A stretch of 56,347 nucleotides of DNA from Butyrivibrio sp. UBA3740 (GCA_002372465.1 DFGW01000213.1:1-56347), one strand, 5' to 3'. Positions 41,953 to 51,661 are shown, numbered from the stretch's first letter. Notes: generated by a model from the letters alone, not told the origin. Program-made: numbers and translations.

Positions 41953-44217
41953 ATGAAAAAAAGTGTGGCGGTTTTACTAAGTGTATGCCTTGCTTTTTCG
42001 GCGGTGGCTTGCGGTAACAGTCAGGGAAAACCTTCTTTGGGAGAGGATGACACTCCGATTGAGGAAAGCTCTGATGCCGTTGCTGATCAAAGCCCGGCAG
42101 ATGACAAGGGGCAGGAGGAAGAAAAGGGCGATGATGCCGGAAGTGGCGCGGCCCTCAGGCAGGGACTTCTTGGCGAGGAGGAGACCTACTATGATCCCAA
42201 CCTGGTTCCCAGCGTGGAACCCTACAAGGTTGCTGAGGATTTCTCAAATGTGGTCTATGCTGATGACTTCGCTTACATGTTTGAGCCTGATCATCAATAC
42301 GCCAATGAAAATGCTGCCCAGCTTAGGGAGGCACTTATTAAGAATAACTTCGCCGTTATGTCTGTAAACTACGACGAGTTCTTTGATATCTATGAGGATA
42401 ACAGATATGTAATGTTCCCGAACTTTATAACTGTTGATTCTCTCATGCACAGCTATCACCTGTATTTTGCACATGTTATGAAGCATATTGAGAAAAATCA
42501 CCTGGCAAAGGATCTGGGTAATCTTTCTGTTCACATGTTTGAGATGGCTCAGAAGGACTACGAGCTTTTGAAGGGCTCTGAGTGGGAGGATGCAGCCGAG
42601 AAGAACCTGGAGTTCTTTTACGTCCCTTGTCTTCTCATGGGTGCCAATGTTGCCGAGCCACTTTTGGCGAGTGAGAACTTTAAGGCCAATACCAAGGCTG
42701 AGTACGACAAGATCATGGCAGCCGAGGCTATTGATGACTGCGTGATCTCAGGGCTCAAGGAGGATTATTCCCAGTACAAGGTAAGGGGCTACTACGAGGG
42801 AGATGATTTTCTGGAGAGATATTTCCGCACAATGATGTGGTACGGAAGGATTCCTTTTGCCCTTGATGATTCTGATGGAGTAAGGAGTGCCATCCTTATT
42901 ACAGGACTTATTGACAGGAATGGTGAGGACTGGAGCAAAATATATTCCGTTACAAGCTTTTTTGCCGGGGCATCTGATGATCCCGGATACTATGAGATGA
43001 GCGATGTACTTACCGGCGTCTATGGCAAGGTGCCTGATGCGCCTGAGGTTATGACAGATGATAAGGCTTTTTCAGATGTCTGCGAGGCGGTGAAAAATCT
43101 TGAACTTCCAAAGATCAATTCAATTCCTGTGATGGAATGGGAGGAGAACGTGATCCCTTCCTTCAGATTCATGGGACAGCGTTTCACCATTGATGCAGGA
43201 ATCATGCAGAACCTGGTCTACAGGGCAGTTGAAGAAAATGCTGACGGAGTAAGAAGATATCTGCCGGATACCCTTGACGTGGCAGCAGCCCTCGGCTCCG
43301 AGAAGGCGCTGGAGATGCTTAAGGAGAAAGGAGAAACTGACTACAAGGGTTACACAGAAAATCTGGAGCTTGCCAGGGAGCACTTCAACAATTCTGATCC
43401 CTTGCTGTGGAATTCCAGTCTTTACGCAGGGTGGCTCAGCGTACTAAGGCCTTTGTTTGAGGTAAAGGGCGATGGATATCCTTCCTATATGACAGGGGAT
43501 GAGTGGACCAAGAAGAATCTGGAGACCTTTGCAGGATCTTACGCTGAGCTCAAGCACGATACCATCCTTTATTCCAAGCAGATCATGGCGGAGATGGGCG
43601 GACCTGACTTTGAACCGCTGGATGACAGGGGATACGTTGATCCGCAGCCTGTTGTTTACAGCAGGTTTGTGAACCTGTCAGAGCAGACAGCAGCAGGGCT
43701 TGAGAAACTGGGAATGCTGGAGCCGGAGGATAAGGATAATCTGGAAAGGCTCACTGAGATAGCCCGGACACTTCTTACTATTTCGGAAAAAGAGCTGCAG
43801 AATCAGCTCCTGACTGATGAAGAATATGAATTTATCCGCGCTTACGGTGGCTACCTTGAGCACATATGGCAGGAAGTAAACAAGGGACAGGAAGAGACTC
43901 CCCTTAGCAGCAGTGAGGCGCCATGCCCTGTTGTGGCTGACATCGCAACTGACCCCAACGGTGCTGTTCTGGAGGTTGGCTCAGGCTATGCCCACATTAT
44001 CTACGTGGTATTTCCTATCGATGGTGAGCTTCATATTGGCAGAGGAAGTGCTTATTCCTTCTATCAGTTCACTACTCCTTTAGGAGAGAGGTATACCGAT
44101 GAGGAATTTAAGAACAGGATATCCCCCGGGCATCTTGATGACAATTGGGACTGGGTTGAGAATACTGATATTCTCCAGCAGCCAGAATGGACCCAGAGCT
44201 ATCGCATAGACAGATGA
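41953..44217 (+). CDS. DUF3160-domain lipoprotein
   Basis: A 754-residue exported protein. A lipoprotein signal (VAVLLSVCLAFSAVACG) and an acidic linker (to about residue 65) precede a long DUF3160 domain, with typical stretches NNFAVMSVNYDEFFDIYEDN, PNFITVDSLMHSYHLYFAHV and YFRTMMWYGRIPF. The family's activity is unknown; members are exported and occur in gut Firmicutes and archaea. GAGGAGGAAT precedes the ATG at 41953 (a TTG at 41938 overlaps this site). The stop overlaps the next start as ATGA, so translation is coupled to the CapA-like gene. Confidence 0.87.
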   Translation: MKKSVAVLLSVCLAFSAVACGNSQGKPSLGEDDTPIEESSDAVADQSPADDKGQEEEKGDDAGSGAALRQGLLGEEETYYDPNLVPSVEPYKVAEDFSNVVYADDFAYMFEPDHQYANENAAQLREALIKNNFAVMSVNYDEFFDIYEDNRYVMFPNFITVDSLMHSYHLYFAHVMKHIEKNHLAKDLGNLSVHMFEMAQKDYELLKGSEWEDAAEKNLEFFYVPCLLMGANVAEPLLASENFKANTKAEYDKIMAAEAIDDCVISGLKEDYSQYKVRGYYEGDDFLERYFRTMMWYGRIPFALDDSDGVRSAILITGLIDRNGEDWSKIYSVTSFFAGASDDPGYYEMSDVLTGVYGKVPDAPEVMTDDKAFSDVCEAVKNLELPKINSIPVMEWEENVIPSFRFMGQRFTIDAGIMQNLVYRAVEENADGVRRYLPDTLDVAAALGSEKALEMLKEKGETDYKGYTENLELAREHFNNSDPLLWNSSLYAGWLSVLRPLFEVKGDGYPSYMTGDEWTKKNLETFAGSYAELKHDTILYSKQIMAEMGGPDFEPLDDRGYVDPQPVVYSRFVNLSEQTAAGLEKLGMLEPEDKDNLERLTEIARTLLTISEKELQNQLLTDEEYEFIRAYGGYLEHIWQEVNKGQEETPLSSSEAPCPVVADIATDPNGAVLEVGSGYAHIIYVVFPIDGELHIGRGSAYSFYQFTTPLGERYTDEEFKNRISPGHLDDNWDWVENTDILQQPEWTQSYRIDR

Positions 44218-45809
44218 TCAATGGACTTATAAGATATAAAAAAAGAATTTGTGGGCTACTGCCGGCTTTGGGGCTGGCAGTAGCACTTTGCACAGTGGGA
44301 TACTGCGGAAAACCTGTGCCTTCCTGGGTAAGCTGGCAAGAGAAGGAAGTGGAAGTGAACGAAGGCTTATCAGGGGTTGCTTCCCTAAAGAAGGGTCAAC
44401 CTGAGGACCTGGCCATGACATTTGTTCTTAAGGGTAAGAGGCTCCGGCTTTTGGATGACAGGGGCAGTGTGCTGTGGGAGTCGGATAGTTCCTACAAGGT
44501 GCAGGACTTTCTTTTGGCTGACCTTGACAGAAACGGTGACAAGGAGCTGATAGCTCTTTTGTGGAAGCGGGGAAAGTACGGCACAAGCAGGCCCTTTTGG
44601 GTTACCGAGGATGAGACGGATTATTCCCAGCACCTGTTTCTCTATGACATAGAAGAGGGCGGAAAGCTGCAAAGCAAGTGGTTTACCTCTGATGTTGGGA
44701 CGCCCATAAGACGCATGAAGATGCTGGAAAGGACCCCTGACATTCTCCTTACGGAGACGGTGGAGGGAGTTAATAACCTGTGGCGATGGAATACCTGGGG
44801 TCTTGAGTATGTTGATAACGAAGTTAAACTGGTTTCTTTCGGAGATAACATCATACATGATGAGATAAGGGCTCTGGCGGATCGCAAGTATAATGGGAAC
44901 TATGACTTTTTGTACGAGCATTTTTTGGAGGATATCAGGGCAGCAGATATAGCGACTTTGCAGCTTGAGTCGATTCTGGTGGATAAGGACAGCGCCGTGG
45001 CAGGATATCCGGACTTTGGCAGCCCCCTTTCTGTTGGAACGGCCATCCGTGAGGCGGGCTTTGACGTGGCTGTGGCAGGGGGAAACCATGCTCTTGACAG
45101 AGGAATCTATGGCATTGATGTGACTAGGAATTTCTTTGATGAGGCGGGAATCTCCTGCCCGGGAGTGCAAAGAGGAAGTGATACGGAGTATCGGCCCTGC
45201 GAGACCCTTGAAAAGAAAGGGATGCGAATAGCCCTCTTTTCCTATACCTACGGGACCAATGGGAAGGACATCTCGGACAAGTACCCCTTTGCTGTGCACT
45301 ATCTGCCGGAGACTGAAGATCAGGAACGGGCAATGGTGGAGGAACTTAAAGCAATCCGACAGGACCGAGTGGAGGTTTCAGATGGAGCTGCTGCAAAGGA
45401 AAGTGGCGGAGTCGACTTCGTGGTGGTTTTTGTGCACTGGGGAGATGAGTATTCTCTGGAGGCCTCAGAAAAGCAGAGACACCTGGCACAGCTCTTTTCC
45501 GAGGGCGGAGCTGACCTGGTCATCGGGACACATCCTCATGTGGTGCAGGATGTGGATGTGATTGACAGGGGGAAGCATAAAGACGCGGCGGAGACTGGCC
45601 CAGCCGACCAAACCGGTTCAGGCGATATGGGGCAGGGGCAGACACTTGTATTTTACTCCCTGGGAAATTTCAGGGCATGTCAGGGACAGCGTCAGGAGAC
45701 AAAGACCGGACTGGAAGCTGTTGTTAACCTGGAACATACCTACGACGGCGTTCGGGTAAAGACCTACTCGTCAAAGCCTGTGGACGCATATGTATCCAAT
45801 AATGGATAA
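44214..45809 (+). CDS. CapA-like metallophosphatase-fold exported protein
   Basis: About 531 residues. The start ATG overlaps the preceding stop (ATGA). An N-terminal membrane anchor (LLPALGLAVALCTVGYCG) leads to a propeller-like region with LADLDRNGDKELIALL (FG-GAP/EF-type loop), then a C-terminal PGA-cap/CapA domain: SFGDNIIHDE, LQLESILVD, VAGGNHALDRG, VVFVHWGDEYS and VIGTHPHVVQDV, then YSLGNF. CapA enzymes belong to the calcineurin-like phosphoesterase clan and take part in poly-gamma-glutamate or other cell-surface polymer handling. No capBC genes are nearby, so poly-gamma-glutamate capsule synthesis is unlikely. Confidence 0.85.
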   Translation: MINGLIRYKKRICGLLPALGLAVALCTVGYCGKPVPSWVSWQEKEVEVNEGLSGVASLKKGQPEDLAMTFVLKGKRLRLLDDRGSVLWESDSSYKVQDFLLADLDRNGDKELIALLWKRGKYGTSRPFWVTEDETDYSQHLFLYDIEEGGKLQSKWFTSDVGTPIRRMKMLERTPDILLTETVEGVNNLWRWNTWGLEYVDNEVKLVSFGDNIIHDEIRALADRKYNGNYDFLYEHFLEDIRAADIATLQLESILVDKDSAVAGYPDFGSPLSVGTAIREAGFDVAVAGGNHALDRGIYGIDVTRNFFDEAGISCPGVQRGSDTEYRPCETLEKKGMRIALFSYTYGTNGKDISDKYPFAVHYLPETEDQERAMVEELKAIRQDRVEVSDGAAAKESGGVDFVVVFVHWGDEYSLEASEKQRHLAQLFSEGGADLVIGTHPHVVQDVDVIDRGKHKDAAETGPADQTGSGDMGQGQTLVFYSLGNFRACQGQRQETKTGLEAVVNLEHTYDGVRVKTYSSKPVDAYVSNNG

Positions 45810-45890
45810 TACAGACTAAACGATATGTGGTACAATCGAAGTATCTTGTCTGAGGAAACGATTTAGTATAAGAGATTTATGAGGAATATT

Positions 45891-46850
45891 ATGAAAAAGA
45901 TTTGTACATTTTTGCTTATAATGACGATGGGATTCTCCCTGATTGCCTGTGGAAAGAAAGCTTCCGATGAGGCCGGGAGCGCAGAGGCAGTAGCGCAGGT
46001 GGAGATAACGAACGCTGAAGAGGCAGCTGATAAGGGCGAAGACGCGAATAACACTGAAGCAGCCGGTGACAGCAGCAAGGACTCAAGTGCGGAAGAAAAG
46101 AGCACAGACGCAGCAGTCGATGACAGCAGCAAGGATTCAGCCGTTGCAGAAAAGAGCACAGAAGCAGCTTCCAAGGAAGCCGGCACCACTGAAAAGAGCA
46201 CAGAGGCGGTAAGCAGCGATGCAAATCCGGATGCAGCAGCTAAAGACGCTGAAAAAGAAGAACAGGCAGCTGAGGAAGCTCCTGCACAAACCCCTGAAGA
46301 AACTCCCAAAGCACCACAGACTTTGGGCTACGGAAGGATTATCTTTACAGGAGATTCAAGGACTGTTGATATGTTTTCGGCGGATGTCGATGAGATATAT
46401 GGCGGTGTTTACAACAATATCCCGGTTTTTTGCAGGGATGGTTGCAAATTTCAGTATATGGTTGATGCCATTAATTCCTATGGCCTTGATAACTTTGATA
46501 CACTGGTGACCTGGATGGGATGCAATGATTTTGGAAACTTCTCCCAGTACGGACCATACTACGATCAGCTTCTGGCCGCCGGAAAGCAGATAGTGGTCTG
46601 CACGGTGGGACCGACACAGGATGAGTATCTTTTGGATGACATGGACTGGTACTATTACCCCAATTCAAACCAGATCAATTACAACAACGCCCTTGTTTCC
46701 TGGGCTAACAGCCGTGGAGTTAAGGTTATAGATATGTATAGCTACATCAATAACAGCAGCACAGTAACAGTGAATCAGCAGGATGGAATACACTATGATC
46801 CAAAACCTACCACAGAGCTTTGGAATTATATCATTGCAAATCTAAAATAA
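45891..46850 (+). CDS. SGNH/GDSL-type hydrolase lipoprotein
   Basis: About 319 residues. A lipoprotein signal (FLLIMTMGFSLIACG) precedes a low-complexity linker of about 125 residues with imperfect D-S-S-K-D-S and E-K-S-T-E-A repeats. An SGNH hydrolase domain follows: block I IIFTGDSRTVDM with the nucleophile Ser, MGCNDFG (block III Asn) and DGIHYDPKPT (block V Asp-His). It probably removes acyl groups from a surface glycan or teichoic polymer. GAGGAAT lies 6 bp before the ATG at 45891. It follows the CapA-like gene by 81 bp, perhaps with an extra promoter. Confidence 0.85.
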   Translation: MKKICTFLLIMTMGFSLIACGKKASDEAGSAEAVAQVEITNAEEAADKGEDANNTEAAGDSSKDSSAEEKSTDAAVDDSSKDSAVAEKSTEAASKEAGTTEKSTEAVSSDANPDAAAKDAEKEEQAAEEAPAQTPEETPKAPQTLGYGRIIFTGDSRTVDMFSADVDEIYGGVYNNIPVFCRDGCKFQYMVDAINSYGLDNFDTLVTWMGCNDFGNFSQYGPYYDQLLAAGKQIVVCTVGPTQDEYLLDDMDWYYYPNSNQINYNNALVSWANSRGVKVIDMYSYINNSSTVTVNQQDGIHYDPKPTTELWNYIIANLK

Positions 46851-46855
46851 AAACA

Positions 46856-46882
46856 GGGCCTCATGAACAATTCATGGGGCCC
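46856..46882. terminator. Two-way intrinsic terminator
   Basis: Twelve-base-pair stem GGGCCTCATGAA/TTCATGGGGCCC (one G-T pair) with CAA loop; T run on the minus strand. Between convergent genes. Confidence 0.85.
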
Positions 46883-46888
46883 ATTAAA

Positions 46889-49375
46889 TTACTTAAGGTT
46901 TGCCATTACAAGCTGATACATATTTTCATCTGTGGTGTCATCATCTGTTCGGATGCGCCAGGCTGTCTTTATCCTCATGGTGATGGACTTACCTTCCATA
47001 ACGCGCATTTCTTCAATTCTGGTTTTTATCCGGTTTGCAATATCCTCAAGCTGCTGGGGATCACTGATGTGCGTAAGGAGCGCAAAGTCCGCATTAAGGG
47101 TCCTTGACGCCGCACAGCTCTTACCGACTACACTGATGATCTCTTCGGCCATCTTTTTGAGGACTTTGTTTGCAAACTTCGCACCGTAATCCTTCTCAAT
47201 CCTGCTGTGGGTTTCATTTCTTAAAAGTATGAGTGAATAGCTTATTCCCTGTTCGTGGTATTTGTGGGCATAGTCAATCATGGCTTCCATAAAGGATTTG
47301 ACGTTCATGACACCTGTGACCGGGTCAAGCTTCTTGGAATTATACAGCCTGTCTATTCTTGCGAGAGTATCATCTACATCCTCAAAATATCCCATGAGCC
47401 CAACTATCTGTCCATCGTCATAAATGGGACTCTTGTTGCAGATGATATTGTGAACTACACCGTCAACAATGGCCTGGCCGGGCACATTGTAGACTTTTTT
47501 CCCTGCCTGGAGGATGCTAAGCTCATCGTCCATGTAGGCTTTACCGTCCACGTGCCAACCCATATCCTCGTCGTTCTTTCCCAGGAGAGATTCAACGTCA
47601 GGCAGACCGTAAAAATCAAGAAAAGCCCTGCTGGCACCAAGGAATTTGCGGTCCTTATCCTTCCAGAAGAATTTGATGGAAGAATTGCCTATGACATTTT
47701 CCCACATCTTGGAATAGAGGCTTTCGCCGGATTCCATAATACCGTAATCTTCGGGCTTGAAGGCTTCTAGCTTCTCTGTGCGTAATCTGTAGGCATCATC
47801 AGCTGTGGATTTTATGCAAAAGAGATATTCCTTACCTCCGGTTCCCGGAATGAGCATGATTGAGAGCTCTTTCCACTGATAGTTTCCGTCTTTTTGCTTT
47901 ATTCTGAAAATATCCATCATGAAACCTTTGGGGTTATTTTTCATACGCTCACCCAAAGTGAAAATGTTCATGAATTCTTTTAATCTGGCCACATCTCCAG
48001 GAGCAACATATTCATTTGTAAAAACAGAAATTCTGTGGAGTAAGTCTTTGTCGTCAGCCTCTGTTTCATTCACATACATGAATTTGCCAAGAAGAGGTGA
48101 AACAGTGTTGGTATCCGGATTCATCTGTGCAACAACTTCAAAGAGGTGGTTTAGCTCTTTTAGCCTGAAGTCCAGACTGTTGCGCCTTGAAAGCGACATA
48201 TCGGAGGAGAGATTTCTTATGGAGCCCTGGATCAGGTATTTTCCTGCGTTTTCACAAATCTCCTGTCCCTGGAAGCAAAGGATATTTCCGCTGTTGGTGT
48301 AATAGAAGGTCTCAAGCTTCTTGGTGGTTTCAATTGTGTTGGCAAACTCACGGTACTTCTTTATAAGTGGCGAGTTTGTATGATATACAAGCCGGTCATA
48401 ATCCTCTATAGAGTGATCCTTGTCAAAAACCTGACGCTTGTAGGGAGTATTCATGAAAAGAGTCTTGAACTCTTTTCCATCGTCCTCAAGGATTTCCAGG
48501 GGCTCATCTGTCCAGCGGGCGTTGAAACTGGCAACATCATAGAAATGCCGCCACTGACGAGGCTCGATAATAATGCCTTCCTGCTCGATATGGACAAAGA
48601 ACTCATCGACGGGCATGGGTTTCCCGTAGAAATAGCCCTGTAGTCGTCCGCAGCCGATGCTCTTTAAAAACTCGATTTGCTCTTCGGTCTCCACTCCTTC
48701 AGCCAGAGTCTTGATCCCTATGTCTTTTGCCATGGTAACGGTTGACGTCATAATGGCTTTGGATCTTTCGTTAAAAGACCTGAGGAACTCCATATCAAGT
48801 TTAAGCGTGTCGAATTGGTAATCCTTAAGAAGTGTAAGGGAAGAATAGCCTGATCCGAAGTCGTCCATCCAGACTTCGTAGCCTTTGTTTCTGAAACTGT
48901 CAATGACCCTGGTCATGAGGGCAGCATCAGAAACGATCATGCTCTCAGTGATCTCAACATGAATATAGTCCCTGGGCAGGTCATATTCATTCACGGCATC
49001 TTCAACAACCTTCAGCATGTCGGCTGCTTCGAAGTCAAGCCTTGATAAATTGACAGACACGGGGACTGCATTAAGCCCATTTTTGATACGGTCAGCGATG
49101 TCTTTGCAAACCTGTCTGATAATAAAGATATCAAGCTTGTGAACCTGACGGCTGGCCTCAAGGGCACCTATAAATTTGTCCGGAACAAGAAACCCCAGCG
49201 TAGGATCTATCCATCTCGCCAGGGATTCAGCACTACAAAGCTGCCCTGTCAGAGTACGGACGACAGGCTGATAGTAAACCTTTACCCATCCGTTCTCCAG
49301 GGCAACATCAATATTCTTGATGACATATTCAGCTATTACTTGTGAATCGTTGGATCTTGCTTCAGGAGCGGCCAT
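46889..49375 (-). CDS. EAL phosphodiesterase with C-terminal degenerate GGDEF
   Basis: An 828-residue soluble protein. The EAL domain comes first (about residues 15-260) and keeps its catalytic set: CSAESLARW (E), VNLSR (N), VEITES (E), MDDFGSG (DD), KLD, LAEGVE (E) and RLQGY (Q). Two PAS-like regions follow (about 290-460 and 560-690, with SIKFFWKDKDRKFLGASRAF). The C-terminal GGDEF (about 690-828) starts well (LDPVTGVMNVKSF) but lacks the GGDEF site. It should degrade c-di-GMP. The EAL-first order is the reverse of the usual GGDEF-EAL layout. GGAGATCTCTT precedes the ATG. It is the last gene of a three-gene run with 49401 and 49925. Confidence 0.88.
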   Translation of the reverse strand: MAAPEARSNDSQVIAEYVIKNIDVALENGWVKVYYQPVVRTLTGQLCSAESLARWIDPTLGFLVPDKFIGALEASRQVHKLDIFIIRQVCKDIADRIKNGLNAVPVSVNLSRLDFEAADMLKVVEDAVNEYDLPRDYIHVEITESMIVSDAALMTRVIDSFRNKGYEVWMDDFGSGYSSLTLLKDYQFDTLKLDMEFLRSFNERSKAIMTSTVTMAKDIGIKTLAEGVETEEQIEFLKSIGCGRLQGYFYGKPMPVDEFFVHIEQEGIIIEPRQWRHFYDVASFNARWTDEPLEILEDDGKEFKTLFMNTPYKRQVFDKDHSIEDYDRLVYHTNSPLIKKYREFANTIETTKKLETFYYTNSGNILCFQGQEICENAGKYLIQGSIRNLSSDMSLSRRNSLDFRLKELNHLFEVVAQMNPDTNTVSPLLGKFMYVNETEADDKDLLHRISVFTNEYVAPGDVARLKEFMNIFTLGERMKNNPKGFMMDIFRIKQKDGNYQWKELSIMLIPGTGGKEYLFCIKSTADDAYRLRTEKLEAFKPEDYGIMESGESLYSKMWENVIGNSSIKFFWKDKDRKFLGASRAFLDFYGLPDVESLLGKNDEDMGWHVDGKAYMDDELSILQAGKKVYNVPGQAIVDGVVHNIICNKSPIYDDGQIVGLMGYFEDVDDTLARIDRLYNSKKLDPVTGVMNVKSFMEAMIDYAHKYHEQGISYSLILLRNETHSRIEKDYGAKFANKVLKKMAEEIISVVGKSCAASRTLNADFALLTHISDPQQLEDIANRIKTRIEEMRVMEGKSITMRIKTAWRIRTDDDTTDENMYQLVMANLK

Positions 49376-49400
49376 AAGAGATCTCCAATAACTGGTGGTC

Positions 49401-49904
49401 CTATTTGAGCTGGTTCAGCTTTGCCTTATCAATCTTCCCATCTGCGATGGTGCTGGCAACCCACAGCTTAAGTGACTCCACTGTCAGGTCAATCTGATCC
49501 AGCTGTTTCTGGATGTTGACAAAATCCGGCAACTCATCATCCGAAATAACTCCGTCTGCAGTGATATCTATGAGACGGTTTTTCTGAGCGTCAAGGGAGT
49601 TAAGCGCTGCAAGCATTCCCAAAACGATCTCGGAGAGAGAAGAACTCTTTACCTCGGGCACAGAGTCTTTTCCGATACGGCACTCGTGAGTACAGTAATA
49701 GTTGCACAGCTCGGGCTTTTTATATGCCAGAGCCATATCTACAACATCCTCAGGTACTACTGCTGTTTTGTCGGTCTCAAGCTTCTCCAGTCTGCTCTCG
49801 GAAATGGTTCCTATAAGCTCGCTGGCCTGTGCTCTTGTGAGACCGGCCTCCTCCCTTGCTTCAAAATAAACATTCTTGTTTTCTTTAATTGATTTTTTCC
49901 CCAT
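49401..49904 (-). CDS. XRE-like helix-turn-helix protein with Cys cluster
   Basis: A 167-residue protein. Residues about 10-60 form an XRE/Cro-type helix-turn-helix (REEAGLTRAQASELIGTISE). A CNYYCTHEC cluster near residue 67 could bind a metal. The C-terminal half is helical with acidic ISDDEL and ADGKIDKAKL loops. It probably binds DNA or regulates its neighbours. GGGGATTT precedes the ATG. It is 20 bp after the phosphoribosyltransferase gene and 25 bp before the EAL gene, so all three should share a transcript. Confidence 0.75.
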   Translation of the reverse strand: MGKKSIKENKNVYFEAREEAGLTRAQASELIGTISESRLEKLETDKTAVVPEDVVDMALAYKKPELCNYYCTHECRIGKDSVPEVKSSSLSEIVLGMLAALNSLDAQKNRLIDITADGVISDDELPDFVNIQKQLDQIDLTVESLKLWVASTIADGKIDKAKLNQLK

Positions 49905-49924
49905 TTTAAATCCCCGGTATAAAC

Positions 49925-50569
49925 TTATTTGAGCACGCTATATCCGAAGCTGTTAACCAGAGCATCTATCGGTGTGCCGTTCTTGCAAAGAGGGCACTCT
50001 GACGGTGCGTAGGACTGGTAGTCCGGAATCTCCTCAGGGTGGAAGACGGAAATAACAGGTATTCCCTCAACCTCCTTGACTGCGCTGAATATAGCACAGG
50101 CTCCGGAAACGTTAGCGCCATAATAACGAACTCCGTCCATGAGCCCCTCCAGGGTAAGACCTGTTGCAAGGGAGCCCATAAGGATCAGAACATGTTTGCC
50201 TCTGATGGCAAGCTGAAGATTGTCCCTGAAAATGATCTGGCCATTTGGCGCATACTCAGGAGCCAGTACATATACTGTACGGTGGGCGTTGTAGTTGAGA
50301 ACGCCGGCTCTTGTCAGTTCTTCAGCAAGATAAGTACCGATTACCTCGGTACCGTCTGCACAAACGATGGTATCTACAGGAGTAGAGATTGTGTAGTGCA
50401 TGGCCAAAATAGTGGCTACACCATGAGCCTCACTGCAACGGGTTTTCATGGTTCCAAGCTCCATGTAAGTCGTAAGGTGAGAGTGAGTAGTAGCGTAGTG
50501 ACCCGGAATAATCTTCAGAGCCACGTTTGAATTCATAGAAGCTGGTATTTTGGTGTATTCTGACAACAT
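49925..50569 (-). CDS. Orotate phosphoribosyltransferase-like protein
   Basis: A 214-residue phosphoribosyltransferase-fold protein. The strand-loop VDTIVCADGTEVIGTYLAEE takes the place of the usual PRPP-binding site, and KHVLILMGSLATGLTLEG has the layout of the loop region after the PRPP motif, but the classic D-D-x-x-T-T-G is replaced by M-G-S-L-A-T-G. Two C-terminal Cys (ECPLCKNG) form a zinc-like pair. The missing acid pair makes an altered or regulatory activity possible. AGGAGG lies 9 bp before the ATG at 50569 (a TTG at 50575 is too close). First gene of the run with the HTH and EAL genes. Confidence 0.78.
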   Translation of the reverse strand: MLSEYTKIPASMNSNVALKIIPGHYATTHSHLTTYMELGTMKTRCSEAHGVATILAMHYTISTPVDTIVCADGTEVIGTYLAEELTRAGVLNYNAHRTVYVLAPEYAPNGQIIFRDNLQLAIRGKHVLILMGSLATGLTLEGLMDGVRYYGANVSGACAIFSAVKEVEGIPVISVFHPEEIPDYQSYAPSECPLCKNGTPIDALVNSFGYSVLK

Positions 50570-50674
50570 ACACAAATTCCTCCTTTTTCTTTTAAGTATA
50601 CCATGTATTGAGTAATTTTAGGTTGTTTTTGGACGGAATTGTGAAAATTTAGTTACATTAATAATTAATTGTAT

Positions 50675-51661
50675 TTACAAAAGGTGCGCTCTGAGCTCTT
50701 CGCCACTCTTATCTGAAAGGTAAGCAGGCGGAATATCCAGCATGGTCTTGCAGCCCTTTGTTCCTTCTGAATGCATCCTGAATGCGGCTCTTGCAACAGC
50801 TACCAGGACACTTGTGGTGAATTCAGGGTTTGAATCCAGCTTCAGGCTGTATTCGATGATGTGGTTGTGCTCTTTGTCAGCCCCTGTCTTTCCGCTTCTG
50901 AATACAAAGCCTCCGTGAGCCATTCCGCTGTGGTTTTTAAGAAGCTCCTCTTCGCTGATGAAGTGTACAGTTGTATCGTAGTCGGCGAAATAATTGGGCA
51001 TTTCCTTTATTTCTTTTTCCACTACTGCTGCGTCAGCGCCTTCTTCGAGAACTACGAAACATTCTCTTGTGTGCTTGTCCCTTGTGGTGAGCTCAGGGTT
51101 CTTGCCGCTTCTTACTGCTTCAAGAGCGCTCTCTACAGGGATTGTGTACTGCTTGGCATTCTTGACACCCTTGATACGTCTGATGGCGTCTGAATGTCCC
51201 TGGGATACGCCCTTGCCCCAGAAGGTATAGTCATTTCCGTCAGGAAGGATCGCATTGGAATATACTCTTGCAAGAGAGAACATTCCGGGATCCCAGCCAC
51301 AGGAAATAACTGCAACATTGCCACCTTCCTTGGCAGATGCATCAACATTTGCGAAGTGCTCGGGAATCCTTGCGTGGGTGTCAAAGCTGTCAACAACATT
51401 GAAAAGCTTTGCATACTGAGGTGTCTGAACAGGCAGATCAGTTGCACTTCCGCCGCAGAGGATCATGACGTCGATCTTGTCCTTCCAGCTTTCAACTTCA
51501 CTGGTTGAAAGCACCGGAACGCCGGCAGTTTTGATTGTAAGTGTAGAAGGATCTCTTCTTGTGAAAACAGCTGCCAGCTCCATGTCAGGTGCTGCTGCAA
51601 CTGCGAGTTCAACTCCCTTGCCCAGGTTTCCGTAACCCAGGATACCAATTCTAATGCTCAT
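50675..51661 (-). CDS. ddh: meso-Diaminopimelate D-dehydrogenase
   Basis: A 328-residue NADPH-dependent enzyme making meso-diaminopimelate directly from tetrahydrodipicolinate and ammonia, a short route to lysine and peptidoglycan. IRIGILGYGNLGKG is the NADP loop; SCGWDPGMFSLARVYSNAIL, FWGKGVSQGHSDAIRRIKGV and the DIPPAYLS end are characteristic. The length is standard. AGGAGGAAG lies 8 bp before the ATG at 51661. Divergent from the metY gene. Confidence 0.93.
   Translation of the reverse strand: MSIRIGILGYGNLGKGVELAVAAAPDMELAAVFTRRDPSTLTIKTAGVPVLSTSEVESWKDKIDVMILCGGSATDLPVQTPQYAKLFNVVDSFDTHARIPEHFANVDASAKEGGNVAVISCGWDPGMFSLARVYSNAILPDGNDYTFWGKGVSQGHSDAIRRIKGVKNAKQYTIPVESALEAVRSGKNPELTTRDKHTRECFVVLEEGADAAVVEKEIKEMPNYFADYDTTVHFISEEELLKNHSGMAHGGFVFRSGKTGADKEHNHIIEYSLKLDSNPEFTTSVLVAVARAAFRMHSEGTKGCKTMLDIPPAYLSDKSGEELRAHLL

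Noticed and set aside
44385..45299. 304-codon open frame on the minus strand
   Set aside because: Antisense to the CapA-like gene, no ribosome site, no domain.
44214..45809. Poly-gamma-glutamate capsule locus
   Set aside because: The CapA-like domain alone does not show this; no CapB or CapC genes are present.
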